A stretch of DNA of 64,000 bases from positions 106,099 to 170,098 of the forward strand of contig JAEWFW010000038.1 of the NCBI GenBank assembly GCA_023388635.1, given 5' to 3'. This document shows, piece after piece, positions 50,210-58,941 of this stretch. Origin of the DNA: Bacillota bacterium. GTDB lineage: Bacteria > Bacillota > Bacilli > Desulfuribacillales > Desulfuribacillaceae. A program made the position numbers and the translations under genes. Under the pieces are notes generated by a model that did no database searches, was not told the DNA's origin, and saw only the letters and a list, made by a program, of their open reading frames with translations. The number at the start of each line of letters is the position of its first letter. The stretch's first letter is position 1.

Positions 50210-52177
50210 CTAATCTCGGTATTTAGGCACGAAGTTCCCGTATCTGCCCGGCCATAATGCTATAATCGTACCTATGACGAGTATATATCCCCCATACCAT
50301 ATCCAATTGATGAGTGGATTGACTTTCACTTTAAATGTCGCCGTTCCGTCACTTTCCCAGCCGCTCAAAATTACATACAAATCTTCTTTGAAAGTGGAGT
50401 GTAGTGCCACTTCTGTGCGTGGCTGCGGCCATGTTGGATAGAAAATCTTCTCCGGTTGGATCTGTGTCAAATATTTACCGCCCTTCGTAACAGTCAAATC
50501 AGCAAACACTACATCATTTGCCCCTTCTGCCACCTGTTCTAATCCTTCGTATTTCAATTCGTAGTCTCTTATAACCAGACTCTCTCCTACAGAGAGTGCA
50601 CGGAGTTCCTCTACATCGTACATACTCGAACCGACAATCCCCACAGCCATCGATATAATCCCAATATGGACAATATATCCGCCATATCGGCGTCGATTGC
50701 GAGTTACCAAATGAAATAGCGCCGCAAACATATTTTCCTCGGTCATCTTCATACGTGCCTTAACACCAATAACAAATTCAACGATGTGTACGACAAGAAC
50801 AAATGTGAGTACCGCGGCTGATAAAAGTGCCCAACCGTTGCGAATGCCCATAGCAAACAACCCAGCTGTGACAACAATACCTAACAGCCCAGGAATCAGG
50901 AAGTTATCACGCAAGTTCTTGAGCGTCGATTTCTGCCAAGCAATCAGCGGACAAACCCCCATAATAAACATCATCGCCAGTAAAATTGGACCGTTCACGC
51001 GCTCAAAAAACGGAATCCCTATGGTTACGCGGACACCTTGAATCGCTTCTGAAACAATCGGGAAAACCGTACCCCAGAAAACAGCAAACGCCGCTCCAAT
51101 CAATAATAGATTATTGACTAGGAAACTACTTTCTTTCGATAAAAGAGATTTAAATTGTCCACCCTCTTGCAAAACTTGCAGATTATTGATCAAGAAATAA
51201 ATAGCCATCAACATCATGAACAACATGAATACCAAGAAGTATGAACCAATATTCGAATCGGCAAACGCATGTACAGAAGTCAAGATACCACTTCTGACCA
51301 AAAATGTGCCGAATAAGGTCAAGCCGTACGTGACAATAATCAAGACCATGTTCCAGATTTTCAACATATTTTTGCGCTCCTGAATCATAATCGAGTGCAA
51401 AAATGCCGTACCGGTCAACCATGGCATAAAGGAAGCATTTTCAACAGGATCCCATGCCCAATAACCTCCCCAGCCTAACTCGACATATGCCCATTGACCG
51501 CCATATATATTGCCTAATGTCAAGAACAGCCATGCCACAAGTGTCCATCTTCTCGTCATCTTAATCCAGAAATCATCAACTTGTTTCGTAATCAATGCCG
51601 CCATAGCAAAGGCAAACGGAACGACAAAACCGACATACCCTATGTATAGCGTCAATGGATGGAAAATCATCCCCGGATGCTGTAGCATCGGATTCAGCCC
51701 TGAACCTTCTGTAGCTCCCAAGTTCGGATTCAGTTCAAACGGGTTGGCATTGAAACTCAAAACGAAAAAGAAGAAAATTTGATTTAATAAGAAAATAATT
51801 CCTACATACGGCAACAATTTGCTGCCTTTCAGCTTGTTAGAAAAAAGGATAAAGAACGCGAATACTGAAAGTACCCATGCCCAAAGCATCAATGAGCCGG
51901 CATTGCCTGCCCAGAATGCCGACGCTTTATAAAGCAATGGCAGATCCGTACTCGTATATTTGAATACACTTAAAACCCTGAAATCACTCGTAATCAAAAC
52001 GTAAAACAGAATACAGGCAGCTACCGTGCTCAGCAATGCAATCGATTTGATTGCTCCTTTCGCACTATTGATTAACTTATAATCATCATTTCGCACTCCA
52101 AAAAGAAAGGCTCCAACGCCATAAATTGACAGCGCCAGAGAAATTAAAATTGCAATATAGCCCAGTTGTGAGATCAT
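50210..52177 (-). CDS. ccmF: CcmF, cytochrome c haem lyase core
   Basis: Large membrane protein (655 aa, about 14 helices) that ligates haem to apocytochrome c. The WWD motif is WAYVELGWGGYWAWDPVENA, and the conserved His pair lies in LQHPGMIFHPLTLY. The extracytoplasmic domain occupies roughly residues 515-615, ahead of the last helix. AGGAGGG precedes the ATG by ten bases. It lies between ccmE and the CcmI-like gene. Confidence 0.95.
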   Translation of the reverse strand: MISQLGYIAILISLALSIYGVGAFLFGVRNDDYKLINSAKGAIKSIALLSTVAACILFYVLITSDFRVLSVFKYTSTDLPLLYKASAFWAGNAGSLMLWAWVLSVFAFFILFSNKLKGSKLLPYVGIIFLLNQIFFFFVLSFNANPFELNPNLGATEGSGLNPMLQHPGMIFHPLTLYIGYVGFVVPFAFAMAALITKQVDDFWIKMTRRWTLVAWLFLTLGNIYGGQWAYVELGWGGYWAWDPVENASFMPWLTGTAFLHSIMIQERKNMLKIWNMVLIIVTYGLTLFGTFLVRSGILTSVHAFADSNIGSYFLVFMLFMMLMAIYFLINNLQVLQEGGQFKSLLSKESSFLVNNLLLIGAAFAVFWGTVFPIVSEAIQGVRVTIGIPFFERVNGPILLAMMFIMGVCPLIAWQKSTLKNLRDNFLIPGLLGIVVTAGLFAMGIRNGWALLSAAVLTFVLVVHIVEFVIGVKARMKMTEENMFAALFHLVTRNRRRYGGYIVHIGIISMAVGIVGSSMYDVEELRALSVGESLVIRDYELKYEGLEQVAEGANDVVFADLTVTKGGKYLTQIQPEKIFYPTWPQPRTEVALHSTFKEDLYVILSGWESDGTATFKVKVNPLINWIWYGGYILVIGTIIALWPGRYGNFVPKYRD

Positions 52178-52222
52178 GCGAATATACCCTCCTAAAATGA
52201 AACTCCCTATAGAAACACGTCT

Positions 52223-52636
52223 TTAGTATTGCTTTTGCATTTCGTCCGGATGTTCTCCTTCGTATTTCGATGGACATCTCGTTCTCAGCTTTTCTGCAAC
52301 GAATACTTGATTGTCCACATCATACTTGCCGTCCAAAATGACAATTACGTCATCATCAAAATTGTCAGGCTGTGCCCCTACATAAGTCACATCCATGACA
52401 GCACCTGCATCATCTTCAATGGCAAAGCTCAAACGTAAGGCTTTGGAATCCCATGAAGCACTTCCAGAGACCAAATTGCCTGACACTAAGATATACTTAT
52501 CGCGGAATGTTTCCGGTTCATTGACAATTTCCGCGACCGTAACCTCTACACCCGTTGCCCCCGGTGTCGCAAACAGCAACAGTGCAAAAATCGCAGTGAT
52601 AATCACACCCGAACCGATTAGTACCTTTTTATTCAT
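52223..52636 (-). CDS. ccmE: CcmE haem chaperone, cysteine variant (CxxxY)
   Basis: Membrane-anchored haem chaperone (137 aa) with an N-terminal helix and OB-fold domain (VSGNLVSGS...VILDGKYDVDNQVFVAEKL). The haem-attachment site is C121-PSK-Y125, a CxxxY motif in place of the HxxxY of proteobacterial CcmE. This variant is known in archaea and some sulphate- or metal-reducing bacteria that lack CcmH; no ccmH gene is found in this operon. GAGGAGG precedes the ATG. Confidence 0.95.
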   Translation of the reverse strand: MNKKVLIGSGVIITAIFALLLFATPGATGVEVTVAEIVNEPETFRDKYILVSGNLVSGSASWDSKALRLSFAIEDDAGAVMDVTYVGAQPDNFDDDVIVILDGKYDVDNQVFVAEKLRTRCPSKYEGEHPDEMQKQY

Positions 52637-52672
52637 CTTGTTATCCTCCTCTGTAATTTAGAAAACTTACAT

Positions 52673-53662
52673 TTATTTTTGTGTTGCAGTTCCATCTTCA
52701 TGTAAAAGTGATAAATACGTCTGTTCATCAATTTTCCCGTCGATTAACAATCGGCGCAGATTCTTTTTCCGCTGCTCTTGGTCGCTGAGTGGCCGGTCTT
52801 CCTTTTCCTGCGGATATCTATATAAATACCCCCTTCTGCCGCCCATTTTCGGCGTCAGCGTGACGACGGAAACACCCATAATCAGCAAAATCAAAGCAAA
52901 AATGATTACCCCAATATATTGTAAACGCGGTGTAGTATATACACTGGGGACCGTTCCTTCAGCATCAAGTCCTGTCGGTTGATGATCCGCTTTATAATAT
53001 TGGACAGCCAGCATAATCGGCGTTTGCTCACTTACATTCGTATATTCATAGGAGTAAACATCGATGCCGTTGTTAATGACTGTGTGTCTTTTCGCCGCAG
53101 GAGTAAAAACGTAATCGCTAGAGAAATTTGGCATGAAAATGTCAAGATGCACTTCCGAAATCAGCCCACTTCTAGCAAATTGAAACATGAAATCCTTGAT
53201 CCCGCCATTAGCGACCGTAATCGGGTTACAATAGTACTCCACTATAAACAAATATTTTTGCATACTATCAACCGGCTTTGTCGGCTTCCATCGGACATAC
53301 CCGTCGACGACTTCATAAGGCAAGTACAGCATTCCCTTTTCTGTCTCACACACCATGTCCATCGTAAACATGGAGCTTTCATCAGGCACAGGCATATACA
53401 AATAATCAAAAAACTCTTTATCTGTGTAATTGACAAACTCTCCGGAATAACTGACTAACAAACTAGGTTGGTCGGCATCCCAATATCTTGGCTGATCATA
53501 TTCAGGAAGAAGCTGGATGTACAATTTTTCCAGTCGCATCGCCGATTCCTCAGGCTGCCCAGCATTGACCGTCGTAACCGCTGAGGTGCATTCTGCTGTA
53601 AGAATCAATACTATGCAGAGAATATATATAGGGAAAATACGCTTTCCTAATTTAATAAGCAT
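52673..53662 (-). CDS. Membrane-anchored ccm-operon protein of unknown function (B)
   Basis: First gene of the ccm operon, 329 aa. It has an N-terminal hydrophobic signal, an extracytoplasmic beta-rich domain (about residues 40-235) and a membrane helix near 250-270. A cytosolic tail ends in a SHOCT-like helix (LRRLLIDGKIDEQTYLSLLHEDG). Cysteines are scattered with no CxxCH or CxxC. The segment TNVSEQTPIMLAVQ lines up with NNLPEKTPIAIVA of the protein at 48843-49817, suggesting paralogy. The function is unknown. Confidence 0.8.
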   Translation of the reverse strand: MLIKLGKRIFPIYILCIVLILTAECTSAVTTVNAGQPEESAMRLEKLYIQLLPEYDQPRYWDADQPSLLVSYSGEFVNYTDKEFFDYLYMPVPDESSMFTMDMVCETEKGMLYLPYEVVDGYVRWKPTKPVDSMQKYLFIVEYYCNPITVANGGIKDFMFQFARSGLISEVHLDIFMPNFSSDYVFTPAAKRHTVINNGIDVYSYEYTNVSEQTPIMLAVQYYKADHQPTGLDAEGTVPSVYTTPRLQYIGVIIFALILLIMGVSVVTLTPKMGGRRGYLYRYPQEKEDRPLSDQEQRKKNLRRLLIDGKIDEQTYLSLLHEDGTATQK

Positions 53663-53722
53663 ATCATGCGAATTCTCCTTCCAAAATATATCTACTACTT
53701 ATAATCGACCTATCTTCTCTAG

Positions 53723-53752
53723 GTTATACGCGAATTGTGAAGAACTTGTGAA
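53723..53752 (-). promoter_or_regulatory. Putative promoter of the ccm operon
   Basis: TTCACA (53747-53752) and TATAAC (53723-53728) are 18 bases apart on the minus strand. TTCACAA occurs twice, 11 bases apart, which could reflect a regulator site. Confidence 0.4.
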
Positions 53753-53753
53753 G

Positions 53754-53782
53754 ATAAAAAAAGTGTCACAAATGTGACACAC
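53754..53782 (-). terminator. Terminator overlapping the carbonic anhydrase stop
   Basis: GTGTCACA (53763-53770) and TGTGACAC (53773-53780) form an 8-bp palindrome followed by a T run on the minus strand. The stem includes the last codons of the carbonic anhydrase gene. Confidence 0.75.
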
Positions 53783-54359
53783 TTTCCCGCCCATCCCAAT
53801 GCAGAACTTCCAATTCTCCCCGATCAGGGCAGAAGACTAATCCATGCACGAGTATATCATTAGGAATAAACGGATTCTTTTTAATTGTCTGTACGACATT
53901 AAGCGTATTCTTGATCGGATCATGGTAAGCGTCAACCCATTCCTCAAATTCCTTATCCACCACTTTAATCGCTTCTTCGGAAATGCCGCGTTCAATCATC
54001 TTGGTCTTCAAATTTCCCGACGTTGCCGCCGCCATCCCACAGTCATGGTGACCAATGACAATCACTTCTTTTACATTCAATTCAAAAATCGATATGATCA
54101 GACTCCGAATCGTCTCTCCGAAAGAACCAGCGACAATATTGCCTGCATTTTTAATAATCTTCGCTCCGCCCCGCCGAATTCCCGTTGCCTGCTCCAAAAA
54201 TTCAACCAGCCGCGTATCCATACATGTCAAAATTGCCAATTGATTGCTGGGAATTTTCGATACCTCCGTCTGTTTAAACAACAATTGCAGGCGGTCATTC
54301 CTTTTAACAAACTCTTTGTTATGCTCTAATATCTTGTTTAACGTACTCAAAAATTCCAC
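53766..54359 (-). CDS. Beta-class carbonic anhydrase
   Basis: Zinc enzyme interconverting CO2 and bicarbonate. The zinc ligands lie in LTCMDTR (Cys, with Asp-Arg dyad) and VIGHHDCGMA (His and Cys). Length is 197 aa. The frame opens at a GTG near AAAGGAT; the exact start is uncertain. The gene lies 60 bases after mnmH and may be cotranscribed with it. Confidence 0.92.
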   Translation of the reverse strand: MEFLSTLNKILEHNKEFVKRNDRLQLLFKQTEVSKIPSNQLAILTCMDTRLVEFLEQATGIRRGGAKIIKNAGNIVAGSFGETIRSLIISIFELNVKEVIVIGHHDCGMAAATSGNLKTKMIERGISEEAIKVVDKEFEEWVDAYHDPIKNTLNVVQTIKKNPFIPNDILVHGLVFCPDRGELEVLHWDGRESVSHL

Positions 54360-54419
54360 ATCCTTTACAATTTAGGCTATCGGATTACAGGTTTGGTGCA
54401 TATTCATTTACTCAAAGAT

Positions 54420-55484
54420 TTACGCAAAGATTTGCTCAGAAATTTCTTCTGCAATCGCTTGTCTAATTGCAATAACGGCTTCCTCTATGCTCGTCGCATC
54501 GATACGCCGGACTTGTCCTTGATATTGTTTGGCTTTGTGCATGTATTTATGGTCATAATAGTCCACCATGAGGATTTCAATCACTTTTCGAAGCTGGCCG
54601 GCGTTGACCGCATCCACAACCTGCTCATAAATTTTAGGCTGCAATTGCTTTTGTAATGAAGTGATTGGTCCTGCGATATGCTCCCAAATCTCATCAACCG
54701 ATTGGTTTTTCGTATATTCCTCGAGAATCCTGTCAATGCGTATTTCTAAAGGTGCTTCGACAATAAAATGAATACCTTTTTCTTTCCCTTCCATGATTTG
54801 CTGGGGAAGCATCACTTTGCCGATGCGCCTGCTCTCTGCTTCAATCACGTAGTACGGGGTATCTCCAATCGCGTCCATTCTGTCGACAAGCAGTGAATCG
54901 AACTGCTTTTGCGAATGAATTCCATGCAAACCAATCGCCCCGAACGACGAACCCCTATGCCCGGCTAAGCCTTCCAAATTAAGTGTCGGCACCCCTTGCA
55001 TTTCTAAATTTTCAATAATCACCGTTTTACCTACTCCCGTCAATCCATGCAAAACGATGAACGTTTTATTGAAATCATGGGCTTCCAGCCTGTTCAAAAT
55101 ATGGTGGCGGTACTCTTTATAACCACCGTGTAAACGGTTGACCCTGATATCCAATAAATCTAAAATCGTCGCTACTCCTTTGCTGCGCAGCCCCCCACGC
55201 CAGCAATAAATCACAACAGAATGGTCTTTCGTATATTGCTTGATCTGTGCCGTCATATCAGGCAGCTTCGGAGCCACGAAACGAAATGCCAGCTCCTTTG
55301 CCTGTTTCGGATTGACATTCTTATACACAGTGCCGACTTCCGCCCGCTCTTGATCATCCAATAACGGAATATTGATTGAGTTGGGGATGTTCCCCTCTCG
55401 CCATTCTCCCGGAGAGCGTACATCAATAAATAGCGGATTTGCTAAAAACTGTATTTCTTCAGAGCTTATATCATGAGTTGCCAT
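54420..55484 (-). CDS. mnmH: MnmH (SelU), tRNA 2-selenouridine synthase
   Basis: Replaces sulphur with selenium (via geranylation) in 2-thiouridine at the tRNA wobble position. An N-terminal rhodanese domain (FIDVRSPGEWREGNIPNSINIPLL, active-site YCWRGGLRSKG) is joined to a P-loop domain with GLTGVGKT. The rhodanese loop Cys of YCWRGG is intact. ATG 55484 has AAGAAGG eight bases upstream. Length is 354 aa. It implies selenophosphate synthetase (SelD) elsewhere in the genome. Confidence 0.95.
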   Translation of the reverse strand: MATHDISSEEIQFLANPLFIDVRSPGEWREGNIPNSINIPLLDDQERAEVGTVYKNVNPKQAKELAFRFVAPKLPDMTAQIKQYTKDHSVVIYCWRGGLRSKGVATILDLLDIRVNRLHGGYKEYRHHILNRLEAHDFNKTFIVLHGLTGVGKTVIIENLEMQGVPTLNLEGLAGHRGSSFGAIGLHGIHSQKQFDSLLVDRMDAIGDTPYYVIEAESRRIGKVMLPQQIMEGKEKGIHFIVEAPLEIRIDRILEEYTKNQSVDEIWEHIAGPITSLQKQLQPKIYEQVVDAVNAGQLRKVIEILMVDYYDHKYMHKAKQYQGQVRRIDATSIEEAVIAIRQAIAEEISEQIFA

Positions 55485-55549
55485 AACCATAACCTTCTTA
55501 CGTAATAATCTCAATTTCTGTAAATTGTAAAAACAGAATATAATCAATC

Positions 55550-55578
55550 ATTGTACTCCTATTATGCTAATTCTGCAA
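55550..55578 (-). promoter_or_regulatory. Sigma-A promoter of mnmH
   Basis: TTGCAG (55573-55578) and TACAAT (55550-55555) are 17 bases apart on the minus strand, about 66 bases upstream of the mnmH ATG. Confidence 0.6.
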
Positions 55579-55619
55579 TTGCCTGACAGAAGAATCATAG
55601 ATAATAAATTGCACAAACA

Positions 55620-55649
55620 TTGCAAAATAGGGCGCAATATCTGTATAAT
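55620..55649 (+). promoter_or_regulatory. Sigma-A promoter of the rhomboid gene
   Basis: TTGCAA (55620-55625) and TATAAT (55644-55649) are 18 bases apart, 36 bases upstream of the first start codon. It is divergent from the mnmH promoter. Confidence 0.6.
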
Positions 55650-55684
55650 AGTTACAATTATTACAAACAACACGAAAAAAGGAC

Positions 55685-56311
55685 GTGTACTTAATTATGA
55701 ATTACTATTACCGTGGCGCCTTTGGCGGCTCTGTCTCTTTCGACTACATGAAAAAATATTCTCCAGTGACATTGGCGTTAATCGGCATCAACATTGTGAT
55801 TTATTTGTTTGGCATGATCACACGAACGCACGGGCTGATTATTATGTACGGTGCCATGATTCCGATCACTGACGTAATTGAATATCATCAATACTGGAGA
55901 TTCTTGACTTCGATGTTCATCCACGGTGATTTTATGCACGCCGCTTTTAATATGGTGATTCTCATGCATTCCGGCGCGTATTTTGAACAAAAAAATAACT
56001 CTAAATCATTTTTGCTTTTCTATATTTCCACTGGTTTATTCGTCTCACTATGCTCAGGATTATTCGTAAACGGCTATTCAATTGGCGCTTCGGGAGCAAT
56101 CTTTGCTCTACTTGGCTATATTTTATATTATGAATTACAAGCGCGTAAACACAGAATCCCGACCCAGAGCATGGTCATACCCTTAGTGCTGATCAATGTC
56201 GTCTTTTCTTTCATCATACCGAACGTGAGCGTAGTCGGTCACCTGTCCGGTCTGTTAATCGGTTATCTCATTCCATGGTGGCAAAATAGTCAACTATTGA
56301 AAAGAAACTAA
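55685..56311 (+). CDS. Rhomboid intramembrane serine protease
   Basis: Six-helix membrane protease. The catalytic Ser lies in YSIGASGAIFALLGY, and the catalytic His in SVVGHLSGLLIGYL; the HGDFMHAAFNMVIL segment carries the conserved HAxxN. AAAGGA is one base before the GTG at 55685; the ATG at 55697 is an alternative with longer spacing. Length is 204-208 aa. Confidence 0.92.
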   Translation: MYLIMNYYYRGAFGGSVSFDYMKKYSPVTLALIGINIVIYLFGMITRTHGLIIMYGAMIPITDVIEYHQYWRFLTSMFIHGDFMHAAFNMVILMHSGAYFEQKNNSKSFLLFYISTGLFVSLCSGLFVNGYSIGASGAIFALLGYILYYELQARKHRIPTQSMVIPLVLINVVFSFIIPNVSVVGHLSGLLIGYLIPWWQNSQLLKRN

Positions 56312-56319
56312 TGCAGCGT

Positions 56320-56355
56320 AAATCACCCTATCTCCAAACCGGGACAGGGTGATTT
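56320..56355. terminator. Hairpin between convergent rhomboid and Cfa genes
   Basis: AAATCACCCT (56320-56329) and AGGGTGATTT (56346-56355) form a perfect 10-bp stem. Only short T-rich runs follow on either strand, so terminator activity is likely but weakly supported. Confidence 0.6.
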
Positions 56356-56401
56356 AAATTCGGAGATGATCGAAATGATTTTATACCCATTTCAACAATC
56401 T

Positions 56402-57637
56402 CTAACAATCTCTGTATAAATAATCCCTGCACCATGGAATGTCATTGCTGATACCCTTAGTGAAAATGAATTGATGAAGGTCGATATTCCCGCTGTTGAA
56501 GGAGGCTGCGCAGGAATTCAAAAACAACCTCCACATGCGGATAAAGACCTCATCCCTAGTTTTACTGATTTCAGGCAAGGCCTTTTCGAAATTTTCCACC
56601 CAGCACTCCAGGGTTCTGCCGTAGTGCCGCCGCAGGCTTTCCACATCCACCATAAGGAACTCCTCTTTAGAAATATGAGCCACCAACTCCTGAATGCTGG
56701 GAATGTACCCACCAGGAAAAATATATTTGTTGATCCATGAATTTGTTCCTCCGCCGCTTTCACGAATGCCGGTAATACAGTGAACTAGCGATGTTCCACC
56801 GTTTTTCAGCATTTGATTCACATGAGAAAAATACTCGCACAGATGGTCTTTGCCCACATGCTCCAGCATTCCCACACTTACGATACGGTCAAAAGAGCTT
56901 CCCTTCAATTCTCTGTAATCCATCAATTCTACCCGGAGTTTGTCTTCGAGACCTTCTTGCTTAATGCGCTCCGTCACCTTAGCATGCTGCTCTTTACTGA
57001 GCGTGACTCCAAAGGCTTTCACATTATATTGTTTAGCAGCAGTTATGATGAGCTGTCCCCAACCGCACCCGATATCCAGCAATGTCTGACCACCCCTCAG
57101 ATTCAGCTTCTTCAGAATATAGTCTACCTTGTTCTTCTGAGCCTGGTACAGACTATCATTATCTCCTGCAAAATATCCACATGAGTAAGTCAGGGTTTCG
57201 TCCAGCCAGAGTTTATAGAAATCATTTCCGATATCGTAATGATGCTCAATGTTCTCCTTGCTTCTCTTCTTGTTATTGGATAGCAGCCTCGCCGCTTTTT
57301 TATACAGGTGACCCTGACGCAAAAAACTGCCGCCGTTATTGTACAGAGATTCTATCGTTTCTCTAAGACTGCCTTCGATATTGATAACTCCGCGCATGTA
57401 TGCTTCTCCAAAGGCAAGAAATGGATCATTGATGATATCTGCTTTGCGAATCGGTTCATTGAAAATCAGGTGAAATCTGCTTTCCCCCTGTCCGTAATTC
57501 TCCTGCTCTCCATCCCAGAACTGAACCGTACACGGGTCGGAGAATAAATTGTGAAACATCGTTCTATAGAATAGTTTGTCAATTCTGCCATGGGTACTCC
57601 GTTTTTGCTTCTCTGCTGTCAATTCCAAATTTGCCAC
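56402..57637 (-). CDS. Cyclopropane-fatty-acyl-phospholipid synthase-like methyltransferase
   Basis: SAM-dependent methyltransferase of the Cfa/mycolic cyclopropane synthase family (411 aa). The SAM motif is LLDIGCGWGQL (about residue 185), preceded by ENIEHHYDIGNDFYKLWLDETLTYSCGYF and followed by VSVGMLEHVG. The C-terminal RRHYGRTLECWVENFE is typical. It modifies unsaturated membrane lipids. The frame starts with a GTG right after AGAGAGGAC. It is a single-gene unit. Confidence 0.92.
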   Translation of the reverse strand: MANLELTAEKQKRSTHGRIDKLFYRTMFHNLFSDPCTVQFWDGEQENYGQGESRFHLIFNEPIRKADIINDPFLAFGEAYMRGVINIEGSLRETIESLYNNGGSFLRQGHLYKKAARLLSNNKKRSKENIEHHYDIGNDFYKLWLDETLTYSCGYFAGDNDSLYQAQKNKVDYILKKLNLRGGQTLLDIGCGWGQLIITAAKQYNVKAFGVTLSKEQHAKVTERIKQEGLEDKLRVELMDYRELKGSSFDRIVSVGMLEHVGKDHLCEYFSHVNQMLKNGGTSLVHCITGIRESGGGTNSWINKYIFPGGYIPSIQELVAHISKEEFLMVDVESLRRHYGRTLECWVENFEKALPEISKTRDEVFIRMWRLFLNSCAASFNSGNIDLHQFIFTKGISNDIPWCRDYLYRDC

Positions 57638-57740
57638 GTCCTCTCTGTTTCATACGACAAAATCCACAATGTGTATTTCTAACAATAGCATTGACGTAGC
57701 AAGAACATTTTACTCATTTCAAATTGTATCTCATCAACGC

Positions 57741-57785
57741 AAAAAACAGCAATCACGCAAAAATTTCCCCTGCGCGATTGCTGCT
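57741..57785 (-). terminator. Terminator of the AOR-MoaD-E1 operon
   Basis: CAGCAATCACGCA (57747-57759) and TGCGCGATTGCTG (57771-57783) pair over 13 positions with one wobble. A T run follows on the minus strand, 28 bases beyond the E1-like stop. Confidence 0.85.
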
Positions 57786-57812
57786 TTTGTATTCAATTTG
57801 CGTATCGAGGTG

Positions 57813-58658
57813 TCAATTTAAATCAACACATTCAAATTCCATCTCTAATAAATTGACTGTCAGCACCTTATTGCGCAGCCCAATTCCTTCGTTAAGCAGT
57901 ATCTTACACACCTCGACGGCTTCTAGGCTCGCCACCACGGCAGGAGTGAATGCCGGATTCCCCCATGTTGTTTCAACACCTGTTTCTCCGGCATGCCTGT
58001 ATAGAGACTCTACCGTTTGCTCTCCAGGCATTTGCACACAGACATGCCCATACCAACCGGCTATTGCCCCATGTACTAGTGGAATTTCAACTTCCCTGCA
58101 TACATTTGACAGAGCCATTCTTGACGATATTGTATCCAACGCATCAACTGCCACTATTGCATCCCTCAAGCATTGCTTGCCGTTGCTCTCAGACAAGTGT
58201 TCACGTACTTTAATCACTTCTACGCAGGGGTTTATTAGAGAGACTCTCGAAGCTGCCGCTTCCACTTTTGCTTGACCTAATGTCTCAACGGTGGCAAGCA
58301 ACTGTCTATTGAGATTATGCTCTTCGAAAACATCCGAGTCAATGACTACAATTCTGCCTACACCCAGACGTGCCAATTCTTCAATGACATAACCCCCCAG
58401 CCCTCCGCATCCTACAACGGCTACTGTCGCATAAAATAATTGTAACTGTTGCGCAATCGAGATCGTCATGCGATTCCTTTGATAACGTGCTGGTAAAATA
58501 TCATTTTCCAGTGCAATTTGTTCAACCGTTCTACAAGAGACTCCCAACGCCTTAGAAATTGCCTGTTGTCTGGACCAGGAAAGTATCATCCCTTTGTTAT
58601 CGCACTCGGTTGCCTTTTTTATTTGCTCAATGATCTCATCAATGGATACTGCTTCCAT
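57813..58658 (-). CDS. E1-like (MoeB/ThiF/HesA) adenylyltransferase
   Basis: ThiF/MoeB-family enzyme (281 aa) that should adenylate the C-terminal Gly of the adjacent MoaD. The ATP motif is VVGCGGLGGYVIEELARLGVG and the catalytic Arg/Asp region is DSDVFEEHNLNRQLLAT. An N-terminal extension of about 75 residues has a helix-turn-helix-like stretch (AISKALGVSCRTVEQIALE) ending ARYQRNRM. No paired CxxC zinc ligands are visible. GGAGGAGGA, encoded by the end of moaD, serves as its ribosome site. Confidence 0.9.
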   Translation of the reverse strand: MEAVSIDEIIEQIKKATECDNKGMILSWSRQQAISKALGVSCRTVEQIALENDILPARYQRNRMTISIAQQLQLFYATVAVVGCGGLGGYVIEELARLGVGRIVVIDSDVFEEHNLNRQLLATVETLGQAKVEAAASRVSLINPCVEVIKVREHLSESNGKQCLRDAIVAVDALDTISSRMALSNVCREVEIPLVHGAIAGWYGHVCVQMPGEQTVESLYRHAGETGVETTWGNPAFTPAVVASLEAVEVCKILLNEGIGLRNKVLTVNLLEMEFECVDLN

Positions 58659-58665
58659 CTGCTGA

Positions 58666-58890
58666 TCATCCTCCTCCGACAGGTGGAAACAAAGCTAGCG
58701 TATCTCCGTCTGCCAAACCAGTGTCTAAATCAGCATTTTTCCCATTAACAAGAATGATTGCTAAATCTTCCTCTGCGATTGACAATCTATCTATAATGTC
58801 ACTAATCTTAGGAGCACTCCCATACGTGTATACGGTACTTTTAAATCGCCCCTGACGCAATGTCGCAAATAGTTTCACAGTAATCTCCAT
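58666..58890 (-). CDS. moaD: MoaD/ThiS-like sulfur carrier protein
   Basis: Ubiquitin-fold sulfur carrier (74 aa) ending in VGGG, with the reactive C-terminal glycine. It supplies dithiolene sulphur in molybdo/tungstopterin synthesis. The ATG at 58890 follows GGGGGGA by seven bases; a longer frame begins in the preceding gene. It lies between the aldehyde ferredoxin oxidoreductase and the E1-like gene. Confidence 0.92.
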   Translation of the reverse strand: MEITVKLFATLRQGRFKSTVYTYGSAPKISDIIDRLSIAEEDLAIILVNGKNADLDTGLADGDTLALFPPVGGG

Positions 58891-58941
58891 GCTGCTATCC
58901 CCCCGACTGACAATTTTTCTCGTCAATGACAGGCAGTCACT

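Noticed and set aside
52979..53458. 159-codon open frame on the plus strand
   Set aside because: Opposite the first gene of the ccm operon, which has a signal peptide, membrane helix and ribosome site; the plus-strand product is His/Arg/Ile-rich without motifs.
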